From: Blautia sp.
Lineage (GTDB): Bacteria > Bacillota > Clostridia > Lachnospirales > Lachnospiraceae
NCBI GenBank assembly: GCA_017515945.1
Contig: JAFWDX010000363.1
Location: 1-10,422 of the forward strand
DNA length: 10,422 nt
Reading direction: 5' to 3'
Made by a program: the position numbers and the translations under genes. Positions 1 to 5,984 of the stretch are shown piece by piece; position 1 is the stretch's first letter; every line of letters starts with the position of its first letter. The notes beneath the pieces were generated by a model. The model searched no databases. It was not told the origin of the DNA and worked only from the letters and a program-made list of their open reading frames with translations.

Positions 1-32
1 ATAACGGGAGCGGAAAACAGCCTTCTTTTTCC

Positions 33-809
33 TCAGCCTGCCATTACCCCTTCCTTCATCTTCTTCACATACTCTCCGACATACCCAGCTGCATCCTTCC
101 CATACTTCTCCAGCAGCTTTATGATCGCTGATCCCACGATCGCCCCATCGGCGATGGCGGCCATCTTTCCGGCCTGCTCCGGTGTCGAGATCCCAAAGCC
201 GATTGCGCAGGGAACCTCTGTATTCTCGCGAACCACCCGGACGATCGAACCCAGATCTGTCGTGATCTCGCTGCGCGTTCCCGTCACGCCAAGGCTGGAC
301 ACAATATATATGAAGCCTTCCGCCTCCCGGGCGATCATCGCGATCCGGTTCTGTGAGGTCGGAGCGATCAAAGAGATCAGATCCACGCCATACTTATGAC
401 AGGCCGGCAGGAATTCATCCTTCTCCTCAAAAGGCAGGTCCGGAATGATCAGTCCGTCGATCCCGATCTCTCTGCATGTCGAAATAAACCTCTCCGTCCC
501 ATATGAAAAGACCACATTGGCATAGGTCATAAAGACCATCGGAATCGTAATGTCCCTGCGCATTTCACGTACCAGGTCAAAAATTTTATCTGTACGGACC
601 CCGCCGCTCAGCGCACGCAGATTCGCGCCCTGGATCACCGGACCTTCCGCTGTGGGATCGGAGAAGGGGATCCCGAGCTCGATCAGGTCCGCTCCGTTTG
701 CCGCAGCCGCCCTCACGACGGCGGCCGTTGTCTCCAGATCCGGATCCCCACAGGTGATAAAGGGAATAAAAGCTTTTCCGTTTTCAAAGGCTCTGGCAAT
801 GTTACTCAT
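33..809 (-). CDS. trpA: Tryptophan synthase alpha chain
   Basis: This gene encodes the 258-residue alpha subunit of tryptophan synthase. It cleaves indole-3-glycerol phosphate to indole and glyceraldehyde 3-phosphate and passes indole to TrpB in the cytosolic alpha2-beta2 complex. The protein is a full-length TIM barrel. Visible motifs are FITCGDPD (residues 17-24), ELGIPFSDP (44-52, with the catalytic glutamate, E. coli Glu49), the flexible loop GVTGTR and the phosphate-binding GFGIS. The position of the second catalytic acid, E. coli Asp60, is Glu55 here (TAEGP). The start is well supported: a GGAGG lies 6 nt upstream, inside the end of trpB, and the two genes overlap by 8 bp, so translation is probably coupled. 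It is the last visible gene of the T-box-controlled operon; the 32 bases beyond its stop are too few to show a terminator. Confidence 0.98.
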   Translation of the reverse strand: MSNIARAFENGKAFIPFITCGDPDLETTAAVVRAAAANGADLIELGIPFSDPTAEGPVIQGANLRALSGGVRTDKIFDLVREMRRDITIPMVFMTYANVVFSYGTERFISTCREIGIDGLIIPDLPFEEKDEFLPACHKYGVDLISLIAPTSQNRIAMIAREAEGFIYIVSSLGVTGTRSEITTDLGSIVRVVRENTEVPCAIGFGISTPEQAGKMAAIADGAIVGSAIIKLLEKYGKDAAGYVGEYVKKMKEGVMAG

Positions 810-1989
810 GAAGATCCTCCCCTCTGTAGCGGGCGATGGCGGCGCAGTCCTTGTCCCCCATGCCGGATACCGTGATCACGAGGATCTGATCCTGTGTCAT
901 CTGCGGCGCGATCTTCATCGCATGGGCGATGGCATGAGCCGACTCGATCGCAGGAATGATCCCCTCCGTCCGTGCCAGATATTCAAAGGCGTTCACCGCC
1001 TCCTCATCCGTCACCGGCACATATTCGGCTCTCCCGATGTCGTGCAGATACGCATGTTCTGGCCCGACACCCGGATAATCCAGACCGGCTGAAATCGAAT
1101 AAACCGGCGCGATCTGCCCATCCTCATCCTGACAGAAATAGGACTTCATCCCGTGGAAGATCCCAAGTCTGCCTGTGGCGATCGTCGCGGCCGTCTCAAA
1201 GGTATCCACGCCCCGCCCGGCTGCCTCACAGCCGATCAGCCGCACACCCTCATCCTCTATGAAATGATAAAAGCTGCCGATCGCATTGGAACCGCCTCCG
1301 ACACAGGCCAGCACCGCGTCCGGAAGCCTGCCCTCCTTTTCCAGGATCTGCTCCTTGATCTCCCTGGAAATGACCGCCTGAAAATCACGCACGATCGTCG
1401 GGAAGGGATGCGGTCCCATGACCGATCCCAGGCAGTAATGGGTGTCGCTGATCCTGCTGCTCCACTCGCGCATGGCTTCGGATACCGCATCCTTGAGGGT
1501 CGCCGTGCCCGTTTTTACCGGTACGACCGTCGCCCCCAGCAGACGCATCCGGTATACATTCAGCGCCTGGCGGATCGTATCCTCCTCGCCCATAAAGACG
1601 ACGCACTCCATATCCATGAGTGCCGCGGCCGTCGCGGTCGCCACACCATGCTGCCCGGCGCCTGTTTCGGCGATCAGGCGGGTTTTCCCCATCTTCTTCG
1701 CCAGTAACGCCTGCCCCAGCACGTTGTTGATCTTATGGGCGCCGGTATGATTGAGGTCCTCACGCTTGAGGTAGATCCTGGCGCCTCCCAGATCCCGCGT
1801 CATTTTTTCCGCGTAGTACAGACGGGACGGGCGTCCCGCATACTCATTAAACAGTGTTGTCAGCTCCCGGACAAAGTCGGGATCATTTTTGTAATGATTG
1901 TATGCCTCTTCAAGCTCTATAACCGCATTCATCAGTGTTTCCGGGATGTATTGGCCCCCGTGCACACCAAATCGTCCTTTGCTCATCAT
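802..1989 (-). CDS. trpB: Tryptophan synthase beta chain
   Basis: This gene encodes the PLP-dependent beta subunit, which condenses indole with L-serine to make tryptophan in the complex with TrpA. The 395-residue length is typical. The N-terminal [15 protein letters not shown] (5-19) marks the TrpB1 class. HTGAHKINN (81-89) carries the PLP lysine at about residue 86, [12 protein letters not shown] begins at 108 with the catalytic glutamate, and the phosphate-binding GGGSNAIG lies at 231-238. The reading frame begins with two adjacent ATGs. AAAGGA lies only 2 nt before the first but 5 nt before the second (codon 1986-1984), so the second may be the true start, giving 394 residues. The stop overlaps trpA by 8 bp. 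Upstream, 219 bp containing a palindromic repeat separate it from trpC, the interval where trpF usually sits. Confidence 0.98.
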   Translation of the reverse strand: MMSKGRFGVHGGQYIPETLMNAVIELEEAYNHYKNDPDFVRELTTLFNEYAGRPSRLYYAEKMTRDLGGARIYLKREDLNHTGAHKINNVLGQALLAKKMGKTRLIAETGAGQHGVATATAAALMDMECVVFMGEEDTIRQALNVYRMRLLGATVVPVKTGTATLKDAVSEAMREWSSRISDTHYCLGSVMGPHPFPTIVRDFQAVISREIKEQILEKEGRLPDAVLACVGGGSNAIGSFYHFIEDEGVRLIGCEAAGRGVDTFETAATIATGRLGIFHGMKSYFCQDEDGQIAPVYSISAGLDYPGVGPEHAYLHDIGRAEYVPVTDEEAVNAFEYLARTEGIIPAIESAHAIAHAMKIAPQMTQDQILVITVSGMGDKDCAAIARYRGEDLHE

Positions 1990-2035
1990 ATTCCTTTCTT
2001 TTCCTGTTTATACCAGACCGTATTATACTCGCGCG

Positions 2036-2201
2036 GCAGCTGTTCAGTCACAAACTCCTTCACAGATACGAGGCCACACCGAAGGCGTCCCCTGGGAGGC
2101 GCAGGCACCTTTCGTCGCATTGGAAGTGCGCCTGGCCCTGGCTGTTGGACTTTTATTCCACGCACCTCGCAGTAATTGCGAGGTGCTGACTGAACAGTTA
2201 C
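2036..2201 (-). repeat. MITE-like palindromic element, copy 1 (trpC-trpB gap)
   Basis: This 166-bp copy has the right end TGACTGAACAGTTAC intact and a degenerate left end (GCAGCTGTTCAGTCAC). It contains the family's internal hairpin CACCTCGCAGTAATTGCGAGGTG and the core with TTTCGTCGCATTGGAAGTGCGCCTGGCC. Relative to the 145-bp copy it carries 21 extra bases (about 2072-2092). No 8-bp target duplication is visible (CTCGCGCG against AAATCCAT), so it is older or rearranged. It is in the same orientation as the trpC copy. Confidence 0.85.
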
Positions 2202-2208
2202 AAATCCA

Positions 2209-3195
2209 TCAATGTACGGATGCCTCCTTAAGCCTTTGCAGAAATGCGTTCTTGTCCTCTGCCCGCATCAATGCCTCCCCCACCAGCACTGCGTCCGCAC
2301 CGGCTTCCGCCAGCACCGCCACGTCCTCAGGTCCTCGCACCCCGCTCTCGGATACATACAGGCAGCTCTCCGGTATCATTTCCCTCAGCCGGACCGCATT
2401 GCCCAGATCCACCGTAAAATCCCTGAGATTGCGATTATTCACGCCGATCATCCGTGCGCCGGCATTCACAGCTGAGCGGATTTCTTTCTCATCATGCGTC
2501 TCCGTCAGCACAGCCAGCCCAAGCTGCTCGCAGATCCCGCTGTACCGTCTGATCGTGTCCATATCCAGCAAAGAGCAGATCAGGAGGACACAATCCGCGC
2601 CCATCAGCCTGGATTGATAAAGCTGATATTCATCCACCACGAAATCCTTGCGCAGCATGGGTGTTTTTACAGCTCCTCTGATCCTGCTGAAGATCTCATC
2701 TGACCCCATGAACCATTTCGGTTCCGTCAGGCAGGAAATGCAGTCCGCTCCGGCCTCTTCATACGCAGCGGCTATGTTCATATAATCAAATACAGGATCG
2801 ATGACCCCCTTTGAAGGAGACGCCTTTTTTACTTCACAGATAAAGCGCATGCCCGGCTTTGCCACTGCCCGGTAAAAGGCCTCGCCGTTCCCTCGTCCTG
2901 CCGACAGAGCCATCTCCCGGATCTCCTCCAGACCCAGGTTTCGTCTGTCCTGTCTGACCCTTTCGCGGGCATGCTCCGCAAGCTGATCCAGGATCGTCAT
3001 TTGTAACCCTTCAGTCACAGGCTCCTTCACAGTTGCCGTCATTCGTAACTGTTCAGTCACAAGCTCCTTCTCAGTTACGAGGCCAGGCGCAGGCTCCTTT
3101 CGTCGCATTGGAAGTGCGCCTGGCCTTGGCTGTTCATCTTTTGTTCCACACACCTCGCAGTAAATGCGAGGTGCTGACTGAACAGTTACCGTCAT
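2209..3195 (-). CDS. trpC: Indole-3-glycerol phosphate synthase with repeat-encoded N-terminal extension
   Basis: This TIM-barrel enzyme converts carboxyphenylaminodeoxyribulose phosphate to indole-3-glycerol phosphate. The conserved 263-residue enzyme starts at the ATG at 3000 (MTILDQL). Numbered from there it has [10 protein letters not shown] (56-65), CLTEP (90-94), LRKDF (116-120), ETH (167-169), VNNRNL (187-192), SESG (217-220) and LVGE (239-242), the complete active site. The open frame continues upstream to the ATG at 3195, adding 65 residues encoded by two nested palindromic repeats. The ATG at 3195 overlaps the trpD stop (ATGA) and has GAGGAG 8 nt upstream. The ATG at 3000 has only AAGGG, 6 nt upstream, and the ATG at 3042 has nothing clear. 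I annotate the long form because the best ribosome binding site points to it. Initiation at 3000 giving 263 residues is equally compatible with function. Confidence 0.93.
   Translation of the reverse strand: MTVTVQSAPRIYCEVCGTKDEQPRPGALPMRRKEPAPGLVTEKELVTEQLRMTATVKEPVTEGLQMTILDQLAEHARERVRQDRRNLGLEEIREMALSAGRGNGEAFYRAVAKPGMRFICEVKKASPSKGVIDPVFDYMNIAAAYEEAGADCISCLTEPKWFMGSDEIFSRIRGAVKTPMLRKDFVVDEYQLYQSRLMGADCVLLICSLLDMDTIRRYSGICEQLGLAVLTETHDEKEIRSAVNAGARMIGVNNRNLRDFTVDLGNAVRLREMIPESCLYVSESGVRGPEDVAVLAEAGADAVLVGEALMRAEDKNAFLQRLKEASVH
3003..3036 (-). repeat. 34-bp solo end of the MITE-like element
   Basis: On the minus strand this reads GCAACTGTGAAGGAGCC... and ends GAAGGGTTAC, matching the terminal 34 bases of the full element (compare 7285-7318) with a few changes. 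Once copy 2 and its duplication are removed, it is flanked by GAATGACG and AAATGACG, an 8-bp duplication with one mismatch, in the same target that copy 2 used. It encodes 14 in-frame codons of the trpC extension. Confidence 0.75.
3045..3189 (-). mobile_element. MITE-like palindromic element, copy 2 (in trpC 5' end)
   Basis: This 145-bp element is bounded by the inverted ends GTAACTGTTCAGTCA and TGACTGAACAGTTAC. It is flanked by exact 8-bp direct repeats CGTCATTC at 3037-3044 and 3190-3197, a target-site duplication. Internal structure: a GGCCAGGCGCA / TGCGCCTGGCC arm pair and a CACCTCGCA...TGCGAGGTG hairpin. It has no transposase gene. The minus-strand frame continuous with trpC is open throughout, and element plus duplication is 153 bp, or 51 codons. 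The GTAA end and 8-bp duplication resemble what is known of IS66-family insertion sequences, so mobilisation in trans by such a transposase is my inference. Confidence 0.9.
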
Positions 3196-4235
3196 TCTTC
3201 TGTCTCCTCTTCTGCCTGCAGCCGGTTACTCATCTCAATAAATCTTTCCAGTGTACTAAGCACCGCGCCGGAGTCAATCAGCTCTGCCGCCAGAGTCACT
3301 CCCTCGGCCATCGTTCCGGCCTTTCCGCCGATATAGAGAGCCGCGCCGGCATTCAGCAGCACCGCGTCCCTCTTCGGGCCCTTTTCTCCGCGCAGGATCG
3401 CCCGGGTGATCTCTGCATTCTCTGCCGGCGAACCTCCCTTTAATTCATCCTTTGTGCACGGCTTCAGTCCGAAAGTCTCAGGCCTGATCACTGTCGTCCG
3501 ATACCATCCGTCCTGGATCTCGCAGACCGTTGTCGGCGCACTCATGGAGATTTCATCCAGCTTGTCCTGTCCATAGACCACCATTCCACGCTTAATCCCC
3601 AGACTTACCAGCACCCGTGCCAGCGGCTCTACCAGATATTCGTCGTACACACCCAGCAGCTGCATGGAAGGAGTCCCCGGGTTCGTAAGCGGTCCAAGGA
3701 TATTAAAGACCGTGCGGAAGCCCAGCTCACGCCGGATCGCCCCGACATACTGCATCGACGTATGATACTTCTGTGCGAAAAAGAAGCAGATACCGACCTC
3801 CTTCAGCAGCTCCACGCACAGCTCCGGACTCTGATGGATATTTACGCCAAGCGCCTCCAGGCAGTCCGCCGTCCCGCACTGGGAAGAAGCCGCGCGGTTG
3901 CCGTGCTTGGCGACCTTGATGCCCGCCGCCGCGGCCACCAGCGCCGATGTCGTGGATATATTAAAGCTCCCGGCATTGTCTCCGCCGGTTCCCACGATCT
4001 CCAGCAGATCCATCCCGGTCTCCACCCGGGTCGCATGGGCCCGCATGGCTGCCGCGCAGCCCGCGATCTCATCCGTCGTCTCCGCCCGCGCGCTCTTGGT
4101 GGAAAGGGCAGCCAGAAAGGCTGCGTTCTGTGTCGGTGTTGTTTTGCCGCTCATGATTTCATTCATGACGGTATAGGCTTCGTCGTATGTGAGATCTCCT
4201 TTGTTGACGATTTTGACGATGGCTTCTTTGATCAT
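3192..4235 (-). CDS. trpD: Anthranilate phosphoribosyltransferase
   Basis: This 347-residue enzyme transfers the phosphoribosyl group of PRPP to anthranilate, the second committed step of tryptophan synthesis. The N-terminal helical domain (about 1-70) is followed by the PRPP-binding GTGGD (82-86), NISTTSALV (92-100), KHGNRAASS (110-118) and the Mg-binding LDEIS (225-229). GPLTNP (181-186) is also present. The start is supported by AAGGAGG 7 nt before the ATG. It is a stand-alone TrpD, not a TrpG-TrpD fusion, and is the first gene after the T-box terminator. The stop codon overlaps the upstream-most trpC ATG as ATGA. A GAGGAG inside the last codons of trpD serves that trpC start. No trpE or trpG precedes it. 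Confidence 0.97.
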   Translation of the reverse strand: MIKEAIVKIVNKGDLTYDEAYTVMNEIMSGKTTPTQNAAFLAALSTKSARAETTDEIAGCAAAMRAHATRVETGMDLLEIVGTGGDNAGSFNISTTSALVAAAAGIKVAKHGNRAASSQCGTADCLEALGVNIHQSPELCVELLKEVGICFFFAQKYHTSMQYVGAIRRELGFRTVFNILGPLTNPGTPSMQLLGVYDEYLVEPLARVLVSLGIKRGMVVYGQDKLDEISMSAPTTVCEIQDGWYRTTVIRPETFGLKPCTKDELKGGSPAENAEITRAILRGEKGPKRDAVLLNAGAALYIGGKAGTMAEGVTLAAELIDSGAVLSTLERFIEMSNRLQAEEETEE

Positions 4236-4315
4236 GTGTGTGCCTCCTTGTATGAAACCTTTGACCTTCTGTCAGGGGAGGATATGGGCAGCTTCATGCA
4301 GCCCCGCGAAATTCT

Positions 4316-4521
4316 GTAGCCGTTCAGCCCCAGTCCCTTTGTAACTGCTCAGTCACAGTTACCGGCCAAACGCAGGCGTCTCCCAAAGCACGCTTGCGCT
4401 GTCGCAGTATATGCGAGGTGTTGGCTGATCAGTTTCGTTCCCAACTGCACAGGCAGGTGCTGACTGATCAGTTTCGTTCCCTTCACAATTGCATAGACAG
4501 GTGCTGACCGACCTGTTACAG
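4316..4521 (-). repeat. Decayed MITE copy and tandem repeat-end units
   Basis: This untranslated part of the trp leader, between the T-box terminator and trpD, is built from degenerate ends of the GTAACTGTTCAG element. One decayed copy spans about 4341-4436: it has GTAACTGCTCAGTCAC at the left, CTGATCAGTT at the right and the internal GCAGTATATGCGAGGTG hairpin strand. A 22-base mini-palindrome (GTAACTG...CAGTTAC reversed) sits at 4341-4362. Two more diverged units of about 40 bp follow (about 4442-4481 and 4482-4521). Each has a GGTGCTGAC core, and the first two junctions share CTGATCAGTTTCGTTCC. A further degenerate end (GTAGCCGTTCAGCCCC) begins at 4316. I see no coding sequence here. Confidence 0.7.
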
Positions 4522-4540
4522 AATCTTTGCAGTTCCCGCA

Positions 4541-4900
4541 GGCATAAAAAAACGCCCCTGACAGATCATTACAATCTGTCAAGGACGAATAGAACCATTG
4601 TAAAACTATCCGCGGTGCCACCTTGAATTCACAGTAAGCCCGTGCGCTCAGCGAGATACTGACATATCCCCGGCGGGTAACGTCCGCCTGCACGTCGCGG
4701 CATACTCGGAATCCTGGCCGCACAGTGAACATTCTGATACCCAGTGTGATCACATGACATGACCTTATATTCCTTTGGCCGCGCCCTCGGGAGCCCATTC
4801 AGTGAAATATCTCACGCCGCGATCTCACCATCCGCGGCTCTCTGGAGTGACAGGGAAATCACCTACTCACTCTCCCTCAACGGTTTAACGTATTAAATTA
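4541..4900 (-). ncRNA. Tryptophan T-box riboswitch leader
   Basis: This is a T-box leader read toward trpD. It contains the T-box consensus AAGGTGGCACCGCGG (4624-4610), upstream Stem I features (CCAGAGAGC and the GGATGGTGAGATC distal loop region, about 4848-4819), and a Rho-independent terminator directly after the T-box. The specifier loop reads GAA-TGG-GCTCCCGAG. The codon TGG at 4797-4795 is the tryptophan codon, matching the operon. The tRNA-acceptor bulge reads UGGC. Its variable last base C would pair with a G discriminator base, as expected for tRNA-Trp. The antiterminator can form from TCAAGG, just before the T-box, pairing with CCTTGA (4584-4579), which is also the 5' arm of the terminator. 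By family knowledge, uncharged tRNA-Trp favours readthrough. The start of about 4900 is inferred from the promoter. Confidence 0.95.
4546..4584 (-). terminator. T-box-controlled intrinsic terminator
   Basis: On the minus strand CCTTGACAGAT pairs with ATCTGTCAGGGG across a TTGTAATG-type loop (4584-4555), followed after GCG by seven T residues (4552-4546). It lies directly downstream of the T-box sequence, and its 5' arm can instead pair with TCAAGG in the antiterminator. Confidence 0.93.
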
Positions 4901-4906
4901 GTAAAG

Positions 4907-4935
4907 AGTCTAACACACGGTTTACCGGTTGTCAA
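4907..4935 (-). promoter_or_regulatory. Promoter of the trp operon
   Basis: On the minus strand a perfect -35 TTGACA (4935-4930) is followed after 17 bp by TAGACT (4912-4907), 4 of 6 matches to TATAAT. It would start transcription near position 4900, just ahead of the T-box Stem I. It faces away from the aroD promoter and lies about 15 bp from a large REP-like palindrome. Confidence 0.8.
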
Positions 4936-4950
4936 TATAAAATTGAAATG

Positions 4951-5014
4951 AGTCACGGGGACAGGTTCCTTGACTCACACGCATGTGCGAGTCAAGGAAC
5001 CTGTCCCCATGACT
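4951..5014. repeat. REP-like palindrome 1
   Basis: This is a near-perfect 64-base palindrome. The left arm AGTCA-c-GGGGACAGGTTCCTTGACTC (4951-4976) pairs with its complement at 4989-5014 with a single internal mismatch. The loop (acacgcatgtgc) can itself pair as CAC-gcat-GTG. It sits between the divergent trp and aroD promoters. The motif resembles REP sequences that are dispersed by RAYT (IS200-like) transposases in many bacteria; no such transposase is in the window. Confidence 0.85.
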
Positions 5015-5039
5015 CGCCCATGAACGCTGTTCACAGAAT

Positions 5040-5138
5040 GTTTGGAGGGCCTGACCCCATCACACTGTCGTGAGTCAGGGGGCTGGTTCCAGTGAGTGAG
5101 GGGGTCAGGTCCCAGTGAGTCACTGGAACCTGACCCCC
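5040..5138. repeat. REP-like palindromes 2
   Basis: A second palindrome lies at 5100-5138: arms GGGGGTCAGGT and CCAGTGA face their complements around a single central G, with one mismatch on each side. Upstream of it, 5040-5090 holds related inverted pieces (CCTGACCCC, TGAGTCAGGGGG, GGCTGGTTCCAGTGAGT). The block is a member of the same family as palindrome 1, with GGGGTCAGG in place of GGGGACAGG. The first 22 bases (5040-5061) recur exactly in inverted orientation at the right end of the window. Confidence 0.8.
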
Positions 5139-5145
5139 ATACCAA

Positions 5146-5177
5146 TTGACGATAAAGCGCTCTTCGTTTACTATAAT
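5146..5177 (+). promoter_or_regulatory. Putative promoter of aroD
   Basis: A perfect -10 TATAAT (5172-5177) lies 39 bp ahead of the aroD start. TTGACG (5146-5151) is the best -35 by sequence, but the spacing is 20 bp, longer than ideal. No better -35 is present at 16-18 bp, so this may be a weak or activator-dependent promoter. Confidence 0.55.
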
Positions 5178-5216
5178 CCCAGGACAAAGAAATAAAATAT
5201 TGATCAGGAGGTATTT

Positions 5217-5984
5217 ATGTCCGGAAGAATTTCATATACAGAATGGTTGAGAAAAATCACGATTCCCGCGATCTGCGTCCCTCTGACCGCGGTTGAGCCC
5301 GCGGCCTTGCTTGCAGAGGCAGAGCAGGCTGTCCGGGCCTGCCCGGATCTCGTGGAATGGAGGGCGGATCATATGTTGCCGCAGTGTGCGGACAGCCTTG
5401 CGGATACGGCAGTCAAGCTTAAAAAGGTTTTGGGAGAGATTCCCCTCTTGTTTACGATCCGGACAATGCAGGAGGGCGGCAGATATAACGGAACAGCCGC
5501 AGCCTACACGGATCTGATCCTGAGAGCTGCGTGTACAGGCTGTCTGGATTTTGCCGATGTGGAAGCTCTGGGTTTCGGGACGGCGGGCCTGGTCCGTGAG
5601 CTGCAGGCTCAGGATATATGCGTGATCGCATCCAGCCACGATTTTTCCTGCACGCCGTCTGCGGACAGGATGGAAGAGATCTTCCGGATCCTGCGGGAAT
5701 CCGGGGCGGATGTACTCAAGCTTGCCGTGATGCCTGCCACATCTGCTGATGTGGACCGGCTCATGGAAGTGACGGAAAAAGCTCACGGGCTGTACACCAA
5801 CCCGCTGATCTCCATGTCGATGGGTGTGGTAGGCCGGATCTCCCGGACAGAGGGAGAAAGGTTCGGCTCCTGCGTGACCTTCGGGACAGTCGGAACGCCT
5901 TCCGCGCCGGGGCAGCTGTCCATCCGGGAGCTGCGATGCGAACTGGAAAAATGTCATCAGAAGCTGCAGGAGGCAGACGCATGA
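5217..5984 (+). CDS. aroD: 3-dehydroquinate dehydratase, type I
   Basis: This 255-residue class I enzyme dehydrates 3-dehydroquinate to 3-dehydroshikimate through a Schiff base in the shikimate pathway, which supplies chorismate for tryptophan. All key positions are visible: EWRAD (47-51, Glu and Arg), FTIRT (79-83), SSHDF (139-143, catalytic His141), KLAVMP (168-173, Schiff-base Lys168), GRISR (206-210, Arg), FGS..TFG (217-223) and SAPGQ (229-233, Gln233). AGGAGG lies 6 nt before the ATG, so the start is firm. The gene diverges from the trp operon and overlaps the next gene by 4 bp (ATGA), so the two are co-transcribed and probably translationally coupled. Type II enzymes (AroQ) are unrelated in sequence, so the class assignment is secure. 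Confidence 0.97.
   Translation: MSGRISYTEWLRKITIPAICVPLTAVEPAALLAEAEQAVRACPDLVEWRADHMLPQCADSLADTAVKLKKVLGEIPLLFTIRTMQEGGRYNGTAAAYTDLILRAACTGCLDFADVEALGFGTAGLVRELQAQDICVIASSHDFSCTPSADRMEEIFRILRESGADVLKLAVMPATSADVDRLMEVTEKAHGLYTNPLISMSMGVVGRISRTEGERFGSCVTFGTVGTPSAPGQLSIRELRCELEKCHQKLQEADA

Noticed and set aside
4236..4330. Possible remnant of a trpG C terminus before trpD (a frame reading ERLQNFAGL)
   Set aside because: Part of that frame is a degenerate repeat end (GTAGCCGTTCAGCCCC from 4316), the similarity is only a few residues, and other frames are equally open. Too weak to call a pseudogene.
4349..4798. A 149-codon minus-strand open frame
   Set aside because: It runs through the T-box Stem I-III region, the T-box sequence and its terminator, and then through repeat ends. 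These RNA signals explain the sequence, and the translation has no recognisable domain.
4951..5138. CRISPR array
   Set aside because: The repeated motifs are inverted pairs of unequal length without regular spacers, and no cas gene is present. They fit REP-like palindromes.
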